Part shown: positions 29,834 through 41,300 of the stretch, one piece after another | How the letters are laid out: the number at the start of each line of letters is the position of its first letter | Numbering within the stretch: position 1 is the stretch's first letter | From: Phytomonas francai | Taxonomy: Eukaryota; Euglenozoa; Kinetoplastea; Trypanosomatida; Trypanosomatidae | NCBI GenBank assembly: GCA_001766655.1 | Contig: MJCC01000017.1 | Coordinates: 1-64,000, forward strand | Length of the DNA: 64,000 nucleotides | Direction of reading: 5' to 3' | Program-made: the position numbers and the translations under genes | The notes under the pieces: generated by a model | Told to the model about the DNA's origin: nothing | Databases searched by the model: none | The model's input: the letters and a program-made list of their open reading frames with translations, nothing else

Positions 29834-32800
29834 ATGTGTGATGAAAATTCCTTCCTTTTGACAGGCGGACTTGTGCATTCTTGGGTAAATGACGCCTTAA
29901 CATACTTCACAGACGATGTTCGTGAACTCCAGGTGCTTCAAGCAGAGCAGCAAGAGATGGATGTGGCCTCTTTGAAAGCAGAGATGAAAGAGGCATTGAG
30001 TGAAGTTGAGAGCATCGTAGCACCACAGCGGCATATTGCACCCTCGTTTGGCTCTGCCCCTACGCGCAAACCAAACAAAACACGCCAAAATGTTACAAGG
30101 GGTAATTCAACGTTATCCCGGAACAAATCCGATCCAAAGTTTAATCTGGAGTGCAAGCGCTTGGTAGCGGAGCGTTTGAGTGCCTTTGAAGCATTGCGGG
30201 CTTTGCAACCCTTCCGGAGACAGATAGCACGATACCAGACCCTTTTGCAAGAGATTCAGCGCAAGTTCAGACCTATCCGTGCGAGGGAGGAGAGCGAGTA
30301 CATTTTTTTCGTTTCAAGACCTGAGGAGTCCTATACAATGGACGATGTTGTGACGACTAACGAGCGAGCTGCCGCTGCCGATGCATCAAATGAGAATACT
30401 AATTTACCTGATTCCAGTCAGGATGGGAGGGACTTAACCACAACAGGTACAATTTCACTTACCCCCCCTGGCACTGCGGACCGACATTTTTGTATTGCCT
30501 CTGATTCCGTTGTCATTGATGCCGGGCGATTCGCACAGGAATACAATGAAGCGTTGAACCGCGAATATGGTTATAAACCTATCTTGAGCGGGAGGAAAGC
30601 TTTCGCTGCTTCAGAAGACGATCTTAAGACGAAGAATGATCAAGAACAGGCTAAGATCGAGTCTCAACGCACGCTCTTAGGCACTCATCGCCCTGGTATC
30701 GACCACGTTCTCCCTGAAATATTTCCACCGAAGTCGTCTTGGCAATGCGCCTCGTGGCCAGAACACCAGGGTGCCGTGAAGGCCATTGAACTAGCTTCCA
30801 CCGCTGCAGATCGAATGACCCTTGTTGGTTTGAATACTGCGAGTCATTCCCAAGACGCAGGAAGTGGGGTTGGTCATACAGCTGTGGTATCATCTGATTC
30901 CCAAAAGGCACATTCTGCAACGGTGATGGAAGCATTACCTTCCCTTCCATCTCTCTCGCATTGTGATGATGCCAGGAGTAGTGTATCCAAACGTCAGGAA
31001 ATGAACACTTTGGAGAACACATCAGTCCGTTCTTCCAAGAAAATGAAAATTAAGGCTCCAAGTTCGCAATCTACAGCATGCAAAACAGGGCATACCACGG
31101 GAATCAAGAACAACATAACTAGAAGGGAGCGAAGGGGGGACCTGCCAATGGGAGTTGAGTGTTCTGCAAATAATCGAGAAATTTCCTTGCGGACCGTCAC
31201 TGGCCGGCCGACGAGCATCGTTGTCCGTTTTACTAACCGCAACAAACAGCGCATGCACTTCCGCATAAAACCTTCCACACACGCGTGGTTACACTACGCT
31301 TGCACTGATGTTGCTCCCGTGTCTGGTTCCAGCATCAAGATGAGGCGTGATGTCACCACAAATGAGTCCCACGAAAGCCTTAATGACTGCCCTGGGGGCC
31401 CCGCGGACGGGATCTTCCTTAGTTGTGGGGGCTATATCGAGGTGACGGTCCTGTTCAAACCCATGGATATCTCCACACAAAAAATTGAAAGCACCCTTTC
31501 TATTGGCATCACGCGCGAGCTCAACTCACTCTCTATGGAGGGTTCTCAGTGGAAGTTTTTAGAAGTTGCTGTGAACTGTGAAACGCTACTTCCGGCTTTT
31601 CGGCTATATCACATGCTGCACCAACCAGTGGGGGATGAGCGTATCATGGCTTCCAAGCATCGCAAGCAGGTGACCATCCCTGAGCTTAGTGGGTCTAGCC
31701 TTACCTGTTGCACGAGTAGCACCGCGACGTCTAAAAATGATTCTCCCGAAGAAACCCGCGCCCCCACGGAATGCACCCCCCCACAAATGATAATCAAACT
31801 GAAAGGATTTCCTCCTAAGTCGACCTCCAGCACCGCCAGCTCTTTGACAGCCTATACTTTATCATCCCTTGCTAGCACCATGCCACTGGATGAGTGCGTT
31901 TTCCCCCCGACATTTGTACTGAGCAGCGCCACACAGCGCTACCTCCTCGTAAACATTGGGTCTAACGCCGTCGTGAGTTTTACGTGTAGTTCTGAGGCCT
32001 ACACTATTCACCCTTCTGGACCAGTCATGTTGGCGCACGCCGGGGCCTTGGAGATTTCCATCATCTTCAGGCCGATGGAGTGGAAGGACCCTTGCGATGG
32101 AGAGCTTGTTTTAACCGTCCGAAATTATTCTCTATCCAGTTCTGAATCACAGGAGGCTGGGGTGATTCTCAAGGACGGGAATGCAGTGCTGCTGCAACAA
32201 TGTTTTCCTCTGCGTGGAACAGCGATCGTGCCGCGTGTGGTTGTCCGACAGATCGGCGACATGACTCTACCGCAAAACGTACCGTTGGTGTCTTCTGTTG
32301 GAACGAAGGAATCAGATGATTCCCGTGACAACGCTATTCCACACTATTTTATTCCTGACACTTGTCCAGAAGTGCGCTCAACACTCTCAGTTCGTGTGCT
32401 CAACAGTTGTGCCCTGCCGTTGCCTTACCGCTGGGTATTGGAGGTGTGTGGTGGTGTTGAGGGGACGGAGGATGAGTCTAGTAACGCTGAAAAGGTCTTG
32501 CTTCCTGATGCTGCATCTTCGGTCGCCACGATTCAGCCTTCGCGCGGAACTATGGTGGCGATGGAGGAAAGCGTGTTCACAGTTTCAGTGAACCCGTCCG
32601 CCGCGCGCAAGCTTACAGTATCGTGCAGTCTTTTCCTTGAGGGGCTTCCCAACCCTGCACTAGTCTCTTCGGCCGAGCTCGCGCGAGTCCCTTCTTGGAT
32701 TCTCACGCTTTACAATCGCCACGCGCAGATCCCCTCCGCGTTCCCCACAGAGCAGTCTGTGCGGCCTCGGTGTGGGGAAGAGGGCGCCGCGGACGGGGCC

Positions 32801-35800
32801 CTCTCGGCTGTCGACGTGGACTGCGCGTTTACGGACCCCTTCGCGTTCTTCCAGGCCCACACCTTGTCACAGCCCAGCCACCTTCAGGATCTTGTCTTTT
32901 CAACCGGCTTCTACCTTTTTGCCTTTCCGACAGAGCCGTCGCTCAGGATGATATCTGGCGCCCTGGACGGGACTTTCGAGTCTCTGACCGGGCTTGAGGT
33001 GAGTCGATGCGTGACACTGCAGAACCCCTCCCCTCGTGCCCTGCATTTCCTATGGAATACGCCAGAGATCGCGGCTAGGTTGTCTGGAGCGGACACTGCA
33101 GCGATGTCGATGAGCGGGGATCGGGAACTATTGCAACAGACAAAGGATCCGATATCGATTTGGTGCCGGCCTCGTGAAGGCTGTATTCCCGCCCACGGCC
33201 GGCAAGATATTGCGGTAAGCTTTATTGCGCACATTCCCGGGATCTACAGTAAGACGCTGGAATGTAGTGTCCCAGAACTTCACTCTCGCTATGAGTTGGC
33301 CCTTCAGGTTAAGGGCGTGGGCCCCACGGTGCATACAAGTACGCAGTTCCTGGATTTTGGTGTTATTAAAGTAGGCACCAGGCATGCTGCCATTTTCACT
33401 CTGTTGAATACTAATCCTGTGTTGGTTGTGTGCAGTTTTCGGGATCCCCTGTCGTGTGATCCGCCGCGCTTTATATTTCCCCAAGCATCGGTCCATCTCG
33501 CAGCGAATGACTCCGCTGAGGTGACGGTGTATCGCAACGCCATTGCTCCTGACATACCAGAAACTTTCTTTGAAGTGGTGGTGTACGGTGGTGAGGCCAT
33601 CGCGATTGAGACACATGCTATTGTGCAAAATCCCCAGATCATCTTAGACGATCCTGTGGTAGATTTTGGCTGCAACATTCCGGAAGGAGTTTGGCAGGAG
33701 AAAGTCTTTCATCTGTCAAACAATAGCGACTTCGACATTGCCTTTACCATGGCGGCAACGTCTGCGCAAACTTCATGGGTGCGACTGGAATGCGCACCTT
33801 GTCTCGTGCTGTGTGCCGGGAAAGCGCACATGGAGGTCCCGGTACGCGCCTGTTTCTTTCACAACCCGAAAGAAAAGGATAATTTAGACGGGTATTGCGC
33901 ACATCTAGAGATACAATCTCAACAGACGCAGCAGGTACTCCTTGTAAAGGTAACCGCGACTACAATAGAGCAGCTCTCTGTTTCTGTGGACGTCTTAAAT
34001 TTTGCGAAGCCACAGGAGGAGGGGAAGGAGGTATGTAATTATACCGGTAAGCCATGTGACGTTTCCCAGTTTGAGATATCCATTAAGAAGTACGTGAATA
34101 TTCTTTTACTAAACGCTTTAGAAATGGCGCTCGATGCTGCACACCTGCTGAGGACGTCGCCTGAGTTCCAGAATGCTCAATGTATTGATACGGCTGTTCC
34201 CAACCGAGACGCAGGTGTGCATCTTCAGTTTCCTACGAATCATGGAGGTGGGTCGCGCGGGATGGTAGTTCGCCCGTTTTGTGAGGATGTGCAGTTGCAC
34301 ACGGAGCTGCCTGATCACACACCCGTATGCAGTGAGACGTTAATGGTTAGGTTTAAAAATTACTCAAAATGCACAACCCGCGGGGTGGTATGGGTAGCTG
34401 AAGGCCATTCTTCTACTTTTAGTGGTTTTGATCAATTCAAAGGGACCCCGACGTTACCCTTTTCCACAAACCAGATTCCTCTTGATGAGCATGACAACTC
34501 CATCGCAATAGCTTCAAGGGTGACACACGGCGGCAAGGTCGGCCCAGGGGGTGGAACCGAACACGTACTGTGTTCGCCGTCTTCGCAGTTGGATGGGAAG
34601 AAGGCTAGTATTCCCATTCGCCATACCGAGCGTGTTTCTATTACCGCGAGCAAATGGCTGCGGTCAGCGCAGGTTGGTTTCTGGACAACGGAGATGAACG
34701 GCGTAGCTGCGCGGCGGCGGGCTGAACAAGCCGTGTTGGCCGGCACGCAACGTCTCCTCCTCGACGGGAATGGCTGCTCCATCGAGCTTCCTTCCGCGAT
34801 CGAGGCCGGGGTCCCGATAGGGCCTCTGGAGGAGGTGGCTCTTCCCTTGTTGCTACACGCTAACCTTCCCGGGAGGTATGACAGGACGCTACAGATCGCG
34901 TGTGAGGGGCTACCGCGTACGACTGTTGGCCTCAGCTGGGGAGTCTTTGGGCACCCACTGGTGCTGGACCCCACCACTGCTGGCCTTACAAAGGACGAGA
35001 ATGGTCACGATGTCCTCCTCATGACACCGGTGGTGGCTTTCTTGGGAAGCTCGCATCGTGTTTTGCGCCTGATCAATCGCCTACCGCGGGAAGTCTGCGC
35101 GAGTGTTGAGGTTCATCTCAGCACCTCGAGCTTCTCTATCCTGGCGGTGAACGAGGATGTGGAGGCGTCGCAGGTGGTGCTGACCCTGGGTACTGTTCCG
35201 GAGTCGGCCAGGCAGAGCGATGCGGTGCGCTACGGAGCAGCAGGTGCTACGCCGTCCTCTTTTCACATGCCGGCGTTATCCACCAAGGAAATCTACATCG
35301 AGTATATGCCAAGCGCGAAGTTTGTTGAACACCTAATGCCTCGCTCATCTCTCATTGGGAAAGGCGCTAATAGCGTTGGGGATACACAGCGCGCCCACAG
35401 CCACCCCAACAGATGTGGTGGGGTCAACCAGCGGGTGGGTAGCTATGATGACATCACATACGATGAAGGGGACGGATTTGTGTTAATGCAATCCACACAA
35501 GAGGTGGACTGGAATGGATGCCTCGTCATCAATTGCAAACTAGCGGATAGCCCTTTCAACGACATGTTCATTATCGACGAGTTCTACGAACAAAACCAAG
35601 GGGTCTACCCCAGCGAAAGGGAGCTACGACGCTACAGCTGCACAACCGAAAGGGATAAGAATAGGATGCAGAAGATCAGCGCCAAGATGCCGATGCGCGC
35701 TTTACAGAAGAAGAAGAACCTTGACTCGGATGAGCCTGCAACTGTACTTCCGACTTCCTTACGATTGGTGCCGGTACTTCAGTTATTTCAGCCGTTGCGC

Positions 35801-37654
35801 ACACGCCCCGGTAATGTAGTGCGTAGCAGCAAATTAATAGAGCCACCAGCGAAGGAAAAGCAGCTCCTTGATTCCTATTTCCAGAACCACTGCGAGGCTT
35901 TCTTGCAGCAGTCAACCTCTTTGGGATCTTCTCCCATTCATTCTGCCTCCTATGAACATCCCGTGGAGAATGGCACTGGGAATGGTATCCCTGAGAGCGA
36001 TACCGATACCGAGTCCGATAGCAGGCCCGAAAATTCGGAAAGCACGCAACTCTTTGATAAAACGGGAGCCTATTCGGTACGCTCGCTTCCCATTATGCTC
36101 GCCGAGGATCGGGAGCGGAGGGAGCTGCTTGCGTACCTGAAGCGTCGTCGTTTGGAGCTGACGGAGGAAAGTGCACTATACTTCAACCCGATTGAGCTGC
36201 GGCTGCGGGCGCGCTGCGGAGTTCCGCGGTTGATGCTCGACCCCCCCGTTGCGCAAGTTGAGTTTCAGCCATACCACAACGATGGAAGGCGCATCATGCG
36301 GACGGTGCGCGTGATGAATCCCAATACCGCCTCGTTGCGATTCTATTTTCAGTTATTTACACAAAAAGGCCCGAGCGCGGAGGGTGCCGTTGGCGAGCAG
36401 TACAACACCCTCTTTGAGGAGCCGAGCGATATCTATGGGGGTTTCATGGTGATATCCGCCGAGAGGCTTTGCAGTGAGGAAGAGACGAATTCACCAGTGG
36501 CGGCAATTGTAGACCCAGGTCATAGGGTGAAAACGCGCCCAACGCGGATGGGCAAAGGAAGGATAAAGCATTCAAGGACCGGTGCCTCAACGCCACCTTC
36601 AGCTTGGGCAAAGGGGGACAGGGAAGCGGGTGGGGACCTCCGAGCTCATCTAACGGGAGCTACTACTACACAGGAAAGGATCATTCATGAGTTGCAGAGC
36701 TTTGAGTCGTTGGATGTAACCGTAGCGTATTTGCCACCAGTGAGGCCATTTTCCCTCTATCCAGCGACTTCTGTACGTGATGTGTGGGGTTGCGTGCGGG
36801 TGGAATTCATCCCATCTGAGGTGGCGGACAGTACGCTAGGGGGAGGGGGGGATGGCATCTCATCAACTTATCAAAGTGGCAGAGGGTTGGCGAGTTCGTT
36901 TGCGTTTGAGCAGGCCCCTGTACAGGAGATTCTTCTACACGTGCCACTGGTGGTGCCTAAGTTATCATGTGATGTCTCGTCTCTTTGTTTCCGTCCAGGC
37001 AATACCGTCCTCGATGGTCGCGAGCAGCAAAGCTATAGCCAACATTTTACCTTGTACAACCATGCTAGTATAGCGGTGGAGTACGAGATTGCCCTGTCGA
37101 ATGGTATGTCGTCCAACTCCATCTCTTTTGGCAATATAGCAGGGTGCTGTGCAAATGATTGGGGTGAAAACAAAACAGGGACAAGTTCACCTAGAGCTCT
37201 TGTCAACCCCTCAGGTACGGTATCTCGCAAGCACTCCATTGGTGAAAAGATCGATGCTCTCCATAACATGCCCATCAGTCCGATGCTTTTATTAGAGAAC
37301 GGTGGATTCGGCAACACGGATATTCCTCCTCCTACTACTACTACTACTACTGCGACCACTACTGTTATTACCATGGGGAATGAGAGTAGTAGTACGGTTC
37401 AGGGGTCCATCGCAGCGGTGACTGCGCCTGTTGTGCGCGGAAGCGAGGCGGCAGATCGTTTTGTTTTTACCCCACTTAAAGGCTGCATTCCCGCGGCTAC
37501 AGCTGGGGGGCAGCCGGGCGCGTTTGTAGTCGATGTCACCTTTAATGCATATTCCAATGTTGTGTATGAATCTACCTTTGTAGTTATCGCAAATCGCCAG
37601 CCCTCGGGGCTTTCCATAAAGCTAACGGGTATTAGTCGTGATACCGAGTTGTAG
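29834..37654 (+). CDS. giant multi-ASH/Ig-like axonemal protein (HYDIN/CFAP47/CFAP65/CFAP74/DLEC1 type)
   Basis: About 2,606 residues from the ATG at 29834; a TTG 12 bases earlier is in frame. After an N-terminal helical part (to about 170) comes a series of beta-rich modules with the ASH/MSP-like pattern, a DFG or xFxV strand then a VTVLFKPMD or FRPMEW strand. Examples lie near residues 450-550, 685-740, 1170-1230 (FLDFGVIKVGTRHAAIFTL), 1272-1330 (VVDFGCNIPEGVWQEK), 1380, 1810 and 2150-2610. Disordered Ser/Thr-rich linkers separate them; one near 2495-2520 is a poly-Thr tract coded by ACT repeats. Proteins of this build are central-apparatus or axonemal proteins. The exact orthologue needs profile comparison. 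It is one uninterrupted frame of 7.8 kb. Confidence 0.9.
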   Translation: MCDENSFLLTGGLVHSWVNDALTYFTDDVRELQVLQAEQQEMDVASLKAEMKEALSEVESIVAPQRHIAPSFGSAPTRKPNKTRQNVTRGNSTLSRNKSDPKFNLECKRLVAERLSAFEALRALQPFRRQIARYQTLLQEIQRKFRPIRAREESEYIFFVSRPEESYTMDDVVTTNERAAAADASNENTNLPDSSQDGRDLTTTGTISLTPPGTADRHFCIASDSVVIDAGRFAQEYNEALNREYGYKPILSGRKAFAASEDDLKTKNDQEQAKIESQRTLLGTHRPGIDHVLPEIFPPKSSWQCASWPEHQGAVKAIELASTAADRMTLVGLNTASHSQDAGSGVGHTAVVSSDSQKAHSATVMEALPSLPSLSHCDDARSSVSKRQEMNTLENTSVRSSKKMKIKAPSSQSTACKTGHTTGIKNNITRRERRGDLPMGVECSANNREISLRTVTGRPTSIVVRFTNRNKQRMHFRIKPSTHAWLHYACTDVAPVSGSSIKMRRDVTTNESHESLNDCPGGPADGIFLSCGGYIEVTVLFKPMDISTQKIESTLSIGITRELNSLSMEGSQWKFLEVAVNCETLLPAFRLYHMLHQPVGDERIMASKHRKQVTIPELSGSSLTCCTSSTATSKNDSPEETRAPTECTPPQMIIKLKGFPPKSTSSTASSLTAYTLSSLASTMPLDECVFPPTFVLSSATQRYLLVNIGSNAVVSFTCSSEAYTIHPSGPVMLAHAGALEISIIFRPMEWKDPCDGELVLTVRNYSLSSSESQEAGVILKDGNAVLLQQCFPLRGTAIVPRVVVRQIGDMTLPQNVPLVSSVGTKESDDSRDNAIPHYFIPDTCPEVRSTLSVRVLNSCALPLPYRWVLEVCGGVEGTEDESSNAEKVLLPDAASSVATIQPSRGTMVAMEESVFTVSVNPSAARKLTVSCSLFLEGLPNPALVSSAELARVPSWILTLYNRHAQIPSAFPTEQSVRPRCGEEGAADGALSAVDVDCAFTDPFAFFQAHTLSQPSHLQDLVFSTGFYLFAFPTEPSLRMISGALDGTFESLTGLEVSRCVTLQNPSPRALHFLWNTPEIAARLSGADTAAMSMSGDRELLQQTKDPISIWCRPREGCIPAHGRQDIAVSFIAHIPGIYSKTLECSVPELHSRYELALQVKGVGPTVHTSTQFLDFGVIKVGTRHAAIFTLLNTNPVLVVCSFRDPLSCDPPRFIFPQASVHLAANDSAEVTVYRNAIAPDIPETFFEVVVYGGEAIAIETHAIVQNPQIILDDPVVDFGCNIPEGVWQEKVFHLSNNSDFDIAFTMAATSAQTSWVRLECAPCLVLCAGKAHMEVPVRACFFHNPKEKDNLDGYCAHLEIQSQQTQQVLLVKVTATTIEQLSVSVDVLNFAKPQEEGKEVCNYTGKPCDVSQFEISIKKYVNILLLNALEMALDAAHLLRTSPEFQNAQCIDTAVPNRDAGVHLQFPTNHGGGSRGMVVRPFCEDVQLHTELPDHTPVCSETLMVRFKNYSKCTTRGVVWVAEGHSSTFSGFDQFKGTPTLPFSTNQIPLDEHDNSIAIASRVTHGGKVGPGGGTEHVLCSPSSQLDGKKASIPIRHTERVSITASKWLRSAQVGFWTTEMNGVAARRRAEQAVLAGTQRLLLDGNGCSIELPSAIEAGVPIGPLEEVALPLLLHANLPGRYDRTLQIACEGLPRTTVGLSWGVFGHPLVLDPTTAGLTKDENGHDVLLMTPVVAFLGSSHRVLRLINRLPREVCASVEVHLSTSSFSILAVNEDVEASQVVLTLGTVPESARQSDAVRYGAAGATPSSFHMPALSTKEIYIEYMPSAKFVEHLMPRSSLIGKGANSVGDTQRAHSHPNRCGGVNQRVGSYDDITYDEGDGFVLMQSTQEVDWNGCLVINCKLADSPFNDMFIIDEFYEQNQGVYPSERELRRYSCTTERDKNRMQKISAKMPMRALQKKKNLDSDEPATVLPTSLRLVPVLQLFQPLRTRPGNVVRSSKLIEPPAKEKQLLDSYFQNHCEAFLQQSTSLGSSPIHSASYEHPVENGTGNGIPESDTDTESDSRPENSESTQLFDKTGAYSVRSLPIMLAEDRERRELLAYLKRRRLELTEESALYFNPIELRLRARCGVPRLMLDPPVAQVEFQPYHNDGRRIMRTVRVMNPNTASLRFYFQLFTQKGPSAEGAVGEQYNTLFEEPSDIYGGFMVISAERLCSEEETNSPVAAIVDPGHRVKTRPTRMGKGRIKHSRTGASTPPSAWAKGDREAGGDLRAHLTGATTTQERIIHELQSFESLDVTVAYLPPVRPFSLYPATSVRDVWGCVRVEFIPSEVADSTLGGGGDGISSTYQSGRGLASSFAFEQAPVQEILLHVPLVVPKLSCDVSSLCFRPGNTVLDGREQQSYSQHFTLYNHASIAVEYEIALSNGMSSNSISFGNIAGCCANDWGENKTGTSSPRALVNPSGTVSRKHSIGEKIDALHNMPISPMLLLENGGFGNTDIPPPTTTTTTATTTVITMGNESSSTVQGSIAAVTAPVVRGSEAADRFVFTPLKGCIPAATAGGQPGAFVVDVTFNAYSNVVYESTFVVIANRQPSGLSIKLTGISRDTEL

Positions 37655-38320
37655 CGGTGCTTTGTTAACTTAGTCATACCTTTTTGGTGAAGGAAGTTTA
37701 TTTGCGCTCTATGAGTGGAAACGACACTCACATTTTTTTCCGAATGTATTCTCATTATTTCCATAAATGTAGTTATAAATTGCATAGTATATTCTCAATT
37801 CCAATTTATTGGATCCAAAGAGAAGAATGAGGTGATTGGAGTAAAGGTTCCAATCTGCGACGTAGGTCTGTATTTGTGATTGTGGCGTCGCTCTGATGTG
37901 TTGCATTTGCATTTGACTTTATTGTGGAAGATGTACTATTATGCAAATAGTTCCAAATGAAAGGAATTCTTCAGATAAGTGGAGGTGGGTAAAAGTTACC
38001 TCTGATTCTCAAAATAAAAAGCTGTTATTTTCTAAAATTTATAGCATCGCTTCTGGATTTTGTTTTGCACTGTTAAGCGCTTCGTTTTTCCCTCTCTTTC
38101 GAATTCCCATTTGAAGGGACTGCCTTGCATAATTTAGTGGATACAGTGTATTTTCATTCTTTATCGTAACCTATACTTGAGTGGGAAAGTAGAGATCGGA
38201 AGAAAAAAGCAAGGAAATAGTAAGCTATTATTTTCTTTGGAGGTTTATTGGCATATATTTTTGTTTTTAATTCGTAAATCTTTTTACTATAAGGGTTATT
38301 TTTTTTTTTTGCGTGGGACT
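37655..38320. other. spacer before SEC24
   Basis: AT-rich. The SEC24 frame is open back to a TTG at 38177, but that extension is hydrophobic and T-rich and is read here as 5' UTR. A run of 12 T lies 11-22 bases before the ATG. No gene. Confidence 0.65.
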
Positions 38321-41300
38321 ATGTCGGAACAAAAATTCTTTCCCCAGAGTGGATATGCAGGTTACGGTTCCTATCATGTGTACAACAACGCAAATTCGGG
38401 GGGGAACGCGAATCCTACAGTGGCAGGATCTTATGGGGTAATGGGCTATGCATCGTACGCGAGTAATGCCAGCTATCCGCTAGCAAATCAGCAAGAACAA
38501 CCACCCACGACGGCGGGAGGCCCAACTCCTATGGGGTTATACGACTCAACTCCTAACACAACCGCCACTTCGTTGTATACTCAACTTCAACAGCCCGCAC
38601 CCACACCAGCTACTAGTGGTTACACTAATTTTATTTCCAACGGTTCTGGTGCTTATTCTTTCCAGGATAGCTCGTCGAAGCCAGTACAACAACCATTTCA
38701 GCAGACCAACACCTTCTACCGTGAGCCCAGCACTTCAGGCATGACTACTATTCCTCGTACCTCTGCGGGGGTCGAGGGCGGCGCGTATTATGCAACTTCA
38801 AACCAGACTCATTACCCGATCCCCTCTTCGCCTTCCGTGGAACATTCGAACATGACCACAAACACCTCCAATCCTCATGTATTTTCATCACAGGAGAACT
38901 CATACGTGGGAGGAAAATCGAATTTCATGAACCCGACACTTCCGTCGAACTTTCCACAAAAAGATAAGCCTTCGAGTGTCGAAAAATTGATTCACCCTCG
39001 TATCGTCCCGAATCGCTCGGTGGATATAAGCGCTGCGCCGAACCCCTCTCGTGATATCACCTACACCACCGTTCCCCAGGAAATCCGCACGAGCGACTCC
39101 CTTCAGCCCTTCTCTTCCGTGGATTTTATCGGAATCGATGACGGCAACGCCAGCGCCAAGTTCGTCCGCCTAACTCAAAATCCCGTCTTCCTCAACAATA
39201 CGCAGTTTAAAGACGCGAACATGCCCTTCGGCGCGGTTCTTTCACCTCTCTACCAGCCTCTTCATGAGTCGGAGAGGGTGCCTCTGGTGGAGGATCGCCC
39301 TCCTATTCGCTGTCAGCGCTGCCGTGGTTACTTTTCCTGCCATGCCAAGTTTGTTGAAATGGGTAAAAAGTGGCAATGCCCTTTGTGTGAGATGATAAAC
39401 GACGTGCAAGATTCTTTTTTTGCGAATTTGGACATCAGGGGGGTTCGGGTGGATCACATGGAGAAGCCGGAGCTCTGTCGGGGCACCGTGGAGTATGTCG
39501 TGGATGACTATCCGGAATACCTGCTCCATTCCGAGAAGAACGAAGTGATTCCGACGAGGCCGCTGCACTACTTGTTTCTGATTGACATCTCGAAGACGGC
39601 CCTGATGACGTTTCTGCCGCAGTACGTGGAGGCCTTGCAGGGCGCGATGGAGGACATGGCCGCGGCGAACCCCGAGCTCCGCGTCTCCTTCATCACCTTT
39701 GCCTCCCGGCTCCACTTCTACCACTTCCGCGACCCCCGCCTCCCGCAGTACTGCGTGCCGGACGTCGAGAGCCCGTTCGTGCCGATCCCCTTCTCGACAG
39801 TCGGCTGGCTGGCGGTGGGGCCGGACCGGGGGGTGATCCGGGGCTTCCTCCGCGGCCTCGCGCGCTACGCCGGCGACCTGCAGGAGCCGGGATGCGCCCT
39901 CGGCGCCGCCGTGCAGGCCGCGATGCTCGTCCTGGCGGGCCAACACGGGGGCCGGGTGGTGCTCTGCGCGCACCAGCACCCGCCGGCCGGCCTCGGCGCC
40001 CTCGCCCCGCGCGAGCCGCTGAAGCCCGCGTCCGCGGACGGCGAGAAGGCGCTGCTGCGCCCGCTCGAGGGGTTCTGGACCCGCACCGCCGCCGACGCCG
40101 CGCGGCAGCAGATCGCCTTCGACCTCTTCCTCTTCCCGAACGGCTACTGCGAGCTCGCGACGCTGGCCTACCTCGCGCACCTCACGAACGGCGGCGTGCA
40201 CCTCTTCGCGAACTACGACGCCGGCGTGGACGGGGCGAAGGTGCGCGCGCTGCTCGGGCAGATCGCCACGGACGAGTCCGGCTACGCCGGCCTCCTGCGC
40301 GTGCGCTGCAGCACCGGCCTCAAGGTCCAGCGCTACCACGGCCACTTCTTCGCGCAGACGGTGCACGACATGGACCTGGCCGCGATCGGCGGCGGCTCGA
40401 CCTTCTTCGTCGAGTTCGCGCACGAGGACGCGCTGGAGAAGCAGTCCTACGTGCACTTCCAGGTCGCCCTCCTGTACACGACGCGCGGGGGGAGCCGACG
40501 GGTGCGCGTGCAGTCCGTCCGAGCGATGACGGCGAACACCCTCTCCCACGTCTTCACCGGTTGCGATCTTGAGGCGGTGTTGGCGAGTTTTATCTACAAA
40601 TCTCTGAACGAGGCGGTGAACAAGGGCCTGAAGCACGCGCGGGAGTATCTAAACGTGCACCTCGTCAACTCCCTCGCGAACTACCGCCGGTACTGCACGA
40701 AGATGTCAAACTCCAAGGCACTGCTGATGCCCTCGCGGCTGAAGCTCCTCGCGCTTTATATCTTGTGTTTGCTGAAGTCCGACGCGCTGGCGGAGGGGAC
40801 CGGTGTCCGAATCGACGAGCGCGCCTGCAGCGTCTTTAAGCTCCTCTCCATGCCCATGAACCACCTCCTTTACTACCTCTATCCTGCGCTCTACAGCCTG
40901 CACGACACCCTCTGCGAGGGCTCTGGATACGGTTTAATCAACGAAGTCACGCAGCGGTGCAACCTACCCCCGCAAAGGCAGTTAATTTACGACAACATCG
41001 TCACGTGCGGCGTGTATTTGCTCAGCGATGAGCAGGCGCGGGTGGTTTATTTGTGGATCGGCTCAAACGTAACCCCAGAGGTCTCCGAGCTTCTTTTTGG
41101 GGTGCCCGATGCGAATACGGTTTACCGCGCCAAGAACGGCGTGACGTTTGACAACTTTAACGTGCGCTTGCAGAATATCATCTGCGCGCTGACCTACCGC
41201 GAAGACGGGATGCGGCGGTTGCTTGTGATTCACCAGGGGGAGCGCGCCGAGGAGGCCTTCTTTAAGCAGCTCAAGGAGGAAAAGGAATCAAGTTTGTGTA

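Noticed and set aside
39242..40636. 464-codon minus-strand frame
   Set aside because: Opposite the SEC24 GC island; same shadow effect, and the plus strand has a full SEC24 domain match.
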